From the NCBI GenBank assembly GCA_031655335.1, contig CP134226.1, forward strand, positions 1,116,001-1,180,000: a DNA stretch of 64,000 nucleotides. Direction: 5' to 3'. The notes beneath the pieces were generated by a model. That model had not been told where the DNA came from and made no database searches. It worked only from the letters and a program-made list of their open reading frames with translations. Position 1 is the stretch's first letter. Each line of letters opens with the position of its first letter. Both the position numbers and the translations under genes were made by a program. Shown in pieces: positions 59,589-64,000 of the stretch. This DNA is from Thalassospiraceae bacterium LMO-SO8. Lineage in GTDB: Bacteria > Pseudomonadota > Alphaproteobacteria > Rhodospirillales > Casp-alpha2.

Positions 59589-61366
59589 TGGTTATTTCAC
59601 GCTTCAAATACGCCCGGCTGCTGTTGGCGGCCCGACGGGTCATCCGCAACGACCATCTGATCCTGATGGTCCTGGCGCTTGTCGTCGGCTGCGCGTCGGG
59701 GGCCGCGGTCGTCGCGTTCCGTGAAACCATCGAGATATTCCAATCCCTGTTCTACGGCAGCGGCGACGAACGCCTGTCGCAGCACGTCACCGGGCTGGTG
59801 TGGTGGCATGTGCTGCTGGCTCCCGCGGTCGGCGGCCTGATCGTCGGCCTGTTCATCTACTTTTTTCTGCCCAACCGGAAGCCCCAGGGGGTCGCCGACG
59901 TGATCGAGGCGGAACAGTTGCACGGCGGCTGGATGTCGTCCCGGATCGGCCTGTATTCGGCCATCGCCAGCGCGCTGTCGATCGGCGCCGGGGCGTCGGT
60001 CGGGCGCGAGGGCCCGGCCGTGCACCTGGGGGCGTCGCTGGGCGCCTGGCTGGCGCGCCGCCTGCAATTGACCCGGTCGCTCAACCGCACGCTGCTGGGC
60101 TGCGGCGTCGCCGCCGCCGTCGCCGCGTCGTTCAACGCGCCCCTGGCGGGGGCGCTGTTCGCCAACGAGGTGGTGATCGGCCATTACGCGCTGAAGGCCT
60201 TCGCCCCGGTGGTCGTCGCCTCGGTCGCGGGCACCGCCATATCGCGGCACTGGTTCGGCAATTTCCCGGCCTTCGCCCTGGTCGATAATCCCTTGGCCTC
60301 GTTCTGGGAATTTCCCGCCTTCGTCGGCCTGGGCGTCGCCAGCGCCGCCTGCGCCATTCTGATGATGCATTCCATCGTCGTCGCCTCCGACCTGTCAAAG
60401 CGCACGCCCCTGCCGTCCTGGCTGAAGCCGGCGGTGGCGGGCCTTGCGGTCGGCGCCATGGCGTTGATGGTGCCGCAGGTTCTGGGCGTCGGCTACGGCG
60501 TGACCGAGGACGCCATGCTGAACGTCTACGGCTTCGGCACGTTGCTGATCATTCTGGCGGCCAAGATCATCGCCACGGCGATCAGTCACGGATACGGCTT
60601 TTCCGGCGGCGTGTTTTCCCCGGCCCTGGTCGTCGGCGCTGTTGCCGGCGGCGCCTACGGCATCGTCGCCACCGCGATCTTCCCCGACCTGTCGTCGGGC
60701 GTGCCCGCCTATACGGTGGTCGGCATGGGCGCCGTCGCCGCCGCCGTCCTGGGCGCGCCCATTTCGACCACCCTGATCATCTTCGAGATGACCTCCGACT
60801 ATACCCTGACGCTGGCCGTCATGATCGCCGTCGTGGTGTCGTCGGAAATATCGCACCATTTCTACGACCGATCCTACTTCGTGCGCCAATTGCGCGAGCG
60901 CGGCATCGACCTGAAGGAAGGCATCGAATCCGAGGTCATGCAGACCATCACCGTCAATGCGGTGATGCGCCGGAACCTCAGCACCGTGTCCATGAGCACG
61001 GACCTGGAGACCCTGCGCCACCTGTTGCAGGATTCGACCGTAGGCGAGGTCTTCGTGGTGGACGGCGACGGCGTGCTGCACGGCACCATCACCTTGCCGG
61101 ACCTCAGCGAGTTCGCCTTCGACCACGACCTGGACGGTCTGGTCAACGCCGGCGACGTGGCCCGCACCCATCCCCCCATGCTGACCCGACACGACGACAT
61201 CGAAACGGCGGTCACCCTCATGGACAGCTGCGGCGAAACCGTGATCCCGGTGACGGAAAGCGACCGCGACCGCACCCTGATCGGCGCCGTCACCCATGAC
61301 GACGTGATGACCGAATTCAACCGCGTGTTGATGGAACGCCGCCGCGAGGAACTGGGGCACGAATAA
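59588..61366 (+). CDS. ClC-type chloride channel/antiporter with C-terminal CBS pair
   Basis: 592 residues from ATG 59588 (ATG 59570 lies in the loop of the hairpin). ClC motifs: GAGASVGREGPAVHLGA (with gating Glu), GLFANE-type AGALFANEVVIGHY and FSGGVFSPALVVGAVAGGAYG (anion-selectivity loop). Two CBS domains from ~445 (VMRRNLSTVSMSTDLETLRHLL and VARTHPPMLTRHDDIETAVTLM) would sense adenine nucleotides. Moves chloride or nitrate/fluoride-like anions. Whether channel or H+ exchanger is open; the proton Glu was not verified. Confidence 0.9.
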   Translation: MVISRFKYARLLLAARRVIRNDHLILMVLALVVGCASGAAVVAFRETIEIFQSLFYGSGDERLSQHVTGLVWWHVLLAPAVGGLIVGLFIYFFLPNRKPQGVADVIEAEQLHGGWMSSRIGLYSAIASALSIGAGASVGREGPAVHLGASLGAWLARRLQLTRSLNRTLLGCGVAAAVAASFNAPLAGALFANEVVIGHYALKAFAPVVVASVAGTAISRHWFGNFPAFALVDNPLASFWEFPAFVGLGVASAACAILMMHSIVVASDLSKRTPLPSWLKPAVAGLAVGAMALMVPQVLGVGYGVTEDAMLNVYGFGTLLIILAAKIIATAISHGYGFSGGVFSPALVVGAVAGGAYGIVATAIFPDLSSGVPAYTVVGMGAVAAAVLGAPISTTLIIFEMTSDYTLTLAVMIAVVVSSEISHHFYDRSYFVRQLRERGIDLKEGIESEVMQTITVNAVMRRNLSTVSMSTDLETLRHLLQDSTVGEVFVVDGDGVLHGTITLPDLSEFAFDHDLDGLVNAGDVARTHPPMLTRHDDIETAVTLMDSCGETVIPVTESDRDRTLIGAVTHDDVMTEFNRVLMERRREELGHE

Positions 61367-61436
61367 CCCCGTTTACCGGCCAGCACCCCCCACCCCCGCG
61401 ATAGCATCCCCCGTCCGGGGCGGTTATAAGACGGGT

Positions 61437-63713
61437 ATGTCCGATTCCACCCAAACACCCCCGGCGCCGCCCGCCGCCCCCGCCCCCTATCTCGCCGGCC
61501 TGAACGAAACCCAGGCCCAGGCCGTGGCCGCCGTGGACGGCCCGGTGCTGGTCCTGGCCGGGGCGGGCACCGGCAAGACGCGGGTGCTGACCACGCGGCT
61601 GGCCCATATCCTGATGCAGCGCAAGGCCCGGCCCTGGGAAGTTCTGGCCGTGACCTTCACCAACAAGGCCGCCCGCGAGATGAAGGAGCGGGTCGGCAAG
61701 CTGGTCGGCGCCCCCGTCGAGGGCTGGTGGGTCGGCACCTTCCATGCCGTGGGGGCCCGTATCCTGCGCGCCAACGCGGAACTGGTGGGCCGTCAGCCCA
61801 ATTTCACCATCCTCGACGCCGACGATCAGGTGCGCCTGGTCAAACAGCTCCTGGACGCCCTGGAAATCGACCAGAAACGCTGGCCGCCCCGCGTCGTCTC
61901 GGGCACCCTCCAGCGCTTCAAGGACCGCGGCCTGATGCCGGCGACCCTGCCCGAGGAAGAGGCGCAAAGCCTGTGCGACGGCAAGGGATTGGAAATCTAT
62001 CAGGCCTATCAGGACCGGCTGGAGGCGCTGAACGCCTGCGATTTCGGCGATCTGCTGCTGCTGTGTCTGGAACTGTTCCGCAACGCGCCGGAGGTCCTGG
62101 CCAAATACCAGCGCCAGTTCCGCTACATCATGGTCGACGAATACCAGGACACCAACGTGGCGCAATACCTGTGGCTGCGCCTGCTGGCCCAGGCGCACAA
62201 GAACATCTGCTGCGTCGGCGACGACGATCAATCCATCTATTCCTGGCGCGGGGCCGAGGTCGGCAACATCCTGCGGTTTGAGAAGGATTTCCCCGGCGCG
62301 ACCGTGGTGCGGCTGGAGCGCAACTACCGCTCGACCTCGCACATCCTGGCCGCCGCCTCGGGCCTGATCGCGCACAACGACGGACGCCTCGGCAAGACCC
62401 TGTGGACCGAGCAGAACGACGGCGACCCGGTGGTCGTGCGCGGCGTGTGGGACGGCGACGAGGAAGCCCGCGTGATCGGCGACGAGATCGAACGCCTGCA
62501 CGGCAGCGGCCACAAGCTGAACGAGATCGCCGTGCTGGTGCGCGCCGGATTCCAGACCCGCGAGTTCGAGGAACGCCTGATCACCCTGGGCGTGCCCTAC
62601 CGCGTGGTCGGCGGGCAAAGGTTCTACGAGCGTCAGGAAATCCGCGACGCCATCGCCTATCTGCGCGTCATCGCGCAGCCCGCCGACGACCTGGCGTTCG
62701 AACGCATCGTCAACCTGCCCAAGCGCGGCCTCGGCGACGCCACCATGCAGGCCGTGCACCTGCACGCCCGCGCGCGCGGGCTGTCCCTGGTCGCGGCGGC
62801 GCGGGAGATCTGCACGACCGACGAACTGAAACCCAAGGCCCGCCAGACCTTGAATGCGTTGATCGACGATTTCGACCGCTGGCGGGCGCTGGTTTCCGTG
62901 ACCGATCACGTCGACGTGGTGAAAACCGTGCTGGACGAAAGCGGCTATACGGACATGTGGCGGGAATCGAAGGCGCCGGAAGCCCAGGGGCGGCTCGAAA
63001 ACCTCAAGGAACTGGTCGTCGCCCTGGAGGATTTCGACAACCTGGCCGGATTCCTGGAACACGTCAGCCTGGTCATGGAGAACGAGGAAAACGCCAGCGA
63101 CGACAAGGTCTCGCTGATGACCCTGCACGGCGCCAAGGGTCTGGAGTTCGAGACCGTGTTCCTGCCCGGCTGGGAGGAAGGCCTGTTCCCCCACCAGCGG
63201 GCCCTGGACGAAGGCGGCCTGCCGGCGCTGGAGGAAGAACGCCGGCTCGCCTATGTCGGGCTGACGCGGGCGCGCAAGCGCGCCGCCATATCCTTCGCCG
63301 CCAACCGGCGGGTCTATGGCCAGTGGCAGACGGCCCTGCCGTCGCGCTTCGTCGACGAACTGCCGAACGACAACATCAGCCGCCAGCAGGAACAGGGCCT
63401 GTATTCCGGGTCCGGCTACGGCGGCCTGGGGGGCGGCGGATATGACGGCGGCACGTCCTTTCCGGGCGCGCTACGGCGCAGCGGCCCCCGGGCGTCGCGT
63501 TTCGCCGGCGGCGGCAACGTGGGCGGCAATGGCGACTGGCGCGCGGCCGACCGTGGCGGCGCCGACGACAGCCTGACCGTGGGCACCCGCGTGTTCCATC
63601 AGAAATTCGGCTACGGCCGCATCAAGGCCAAGGACGGCGACAAATTGGAAATCGAGTTCGAAAAGGCCGGGCGCAAGAAGGTCATGGGCAGTTTCGTGGA
63701 AAGCGTGTCGTGA
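61437..63713 (+). CDS. uvrD: UvrD/PcrA-type DNA helicase
   Basis: 758 residues. Walker A GAGTGKTRVL (~residues 42-50), TFTNKAAREMKERV, DEYQDTN Walker B, QSIYSWRGAE, LMTLHGAKGLEF and VGLTRARKRAAIS, all superfamily 1A motifs in order. A Gly-rich linker (GSGYGGLGGGGYDGG) leads to the C-terminal Tudor-like fold GTRVFHQKFGYGRIKAKDG, which binds RNA polymerase in UvrD/PcrA. Works in nucleotide-excision and mismatch repair. Followed two bases later by the prmA start. Confidence 0.95.
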   Translation: MSDSTQTPPAPPAAPAPYLAGLNETQAQAVAAVDGPVLVLAGAGTGKTRVLTTRLAHILMQRKARPWEVLAVTFTNKAAREMKERVGKLVGAPVEGWWVGTFHAVGARILRANAELVGRQPNFTILDADDQVRLVKQLLDALEIDQKRWPPRVVSGTLQRFKDRGLMPATLPEEEAQSLCDGKGLEIYQAYQDRLEALNACDFGDLLLLCLELFRNAPEVLAKYQRQFRYIMVDEYQDTNVAQYLWLRLLAQAHKNICCVGDDDQSIYSWRGAEVGNILRFEKDFPGATVVRLERNYRSTSHILAAASGLIAHNDGRLGKTLWTEQNDGDPVVVRGVWDGDEEARVIGDEIERLHGSGHKLNEIAVLVRAGFQTREFEERLITLGVPYRVVGGQRFYERQEIRDAIAYLRVIAQPADDLAFERIVNLPKRGLGDATMQAVHLHARARGLSLVAAAREICTTDELKPKARQTLNALIDDFDRWRALVSVTDHVDVVKTVLDESGYTDMWRESKAPEAQGRLENLKELVVALEDFDNLAGFLEHVSLVMENEENASDDKVSLMTLHGAKGLEFETVFLPGWEEGLFPHQRALDEGGLPALEEERRLAYVGLTRARKRAAISFAANRRVYGQWQTALPSRFVDELPNDNISRQQEQGLYSGSGYGGLGGGGYDGGTSFPGALRRSGPRASRFAGGGNVGGNGDWRAADRGGADDSLTVGTRVFHQKFGYGRIKAKDGDKLEIEFEKAGRKKVMGSFVESVS

Positions 63714-63715
63714 CC

Positions 63716-64000
63716 ATGTCGGCGCAACGCTTCCTATGGTCCATTTCATTCCACACGACGGCGGCCGAGGTGCCGTTCCTCGAGGCCTGCCTGGAGCCGC
63801 TGTGCGAAAGCGTCTCGTCCTTCGGGGACGAGGACGGCGGCCCCTGGCGGGTCGAGGGCATCGCCGTGGACGAGCCGGACCGCGTCCGCCTCAAGGCGGC
63901 CTTGAACGCCGCCTTTCCGGGCGGCGATGCCCCCGTGCCGGTCATCGACCTGATCCCGCCCCGGGACTGGCTGACGGAAAACATCTTCGAATTCCCGCCG
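63716..64000 (+). CDS. prmA: Ribosomal protein L11 methyltransferase (N-terminal part, cut by window edge)
   Basis: 95 codons from ATG 63716 to the window end. The translation starts SAQRFLWSISFHTTAAEVPF and contains PVIDLIPPRDWLTENIFEFPP. The WLxEN plus FPP segment matches the region just before the methyltransferase domain of alphaproteobacterial PrmA. The N-terminal domain binds L11, which PrmA trimethylates. The catalytic part is outside the window, so the call is tentative but fits the uvrD neighbourhood. Confidence 0.75.
   Translation, partial: MSAQRFLWSISFHTTAAEVPFLEACLEPLCESVSSFGDEDGGPWRVEGIAVDEPDRVRLKAALNAAFPGGDAPVPVIDLIPPRDWLTENIFEFPP

Overview
The window is high-GC DNA, densely packed with genes. 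It looks like the chromosome of an alphaproteobacterium, probably Rhodospirillales-like. The evidence is gene style and content: fused ArsR-methyltransferase/metF/metH, long PstC and PstA, a mitochondrial-type aconitase, ABC-F EttA, a CIRCE-controlled groESL and several ANTAR regulators. No rRNA, tRNA, CRISPR array, insertion sequence or prophage was recognised. Both ends cut genes: the aconitase C-terminus at the left and the PrmA N-terminus at the right.

Layout. 1-4.4 kb: aconitase end, a D-2-hydroxyacid dehydrogenase, an SDR and small membrane or TPR proteins. 4.6-11.8 kb: a Na+/solute symporter divergent from a CBS-DUF294 protein and, further on, a membrane-anchored DEDDh exonuclease. A Tat-exported aldo-keto reductase and two AT-richer lipoprotein genes lie between these. 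12-17 kb: ettA, an EamA exporter, and a chemotaxis receptor whose sensory region is a tandem duplication. 17.4-23.1 kb: a methionine-cycle operon, arsR-methyltransferase/metF/metH, with an operator-like dyad at its start. 23.2-29.7 kb: a DinG/XPD-like helicase, an AEC carrier, a beta-hydroxyacid dehydrogenase and a LytS-type sensor kinase.

30-40 kb is a nitrogen-acquisition locus. It holds a NrtA/CmpA-like binding protein with a Cys-rich N-terminal extension, its permease and ATPase, cyanase, HupE/UreJ, a CobW GTPase, a WD40 protein and an 85-residue protein, all on the minus strand. Three ANTAR-domain regulators flank it. The leader before the first transporter gene carries consecutive hairpins ending in a strong intrinsic terminator with eight T, just ahead of the ribosome binding site. 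This is an attenuator that the neighbouring ANTAR proteins could override. It is the most interesting system in the window.

40-48.2 kb: an alpha/beta hydrolase, a TPR-2OG-Fe(II) oxygenase, groESL with CIRCE and a sigma-70 promoter, and a translationally coupled envelope-glycan cluster (GT2, VTT membrane protein, GT4, FkbM methyltransferase). 48.4-59.5 kb: a thioesterase, a diguanylate cyclase and the phosphate regulon (soluble PhoR, Pit transporter, pstSCAB, phoU, phoB) with matching 11-bp Pho-box repeats. 59.5-64 kb: a ClC-CBS channel behind a long perfect-armed hairpin, uvrD and the start of prmA.
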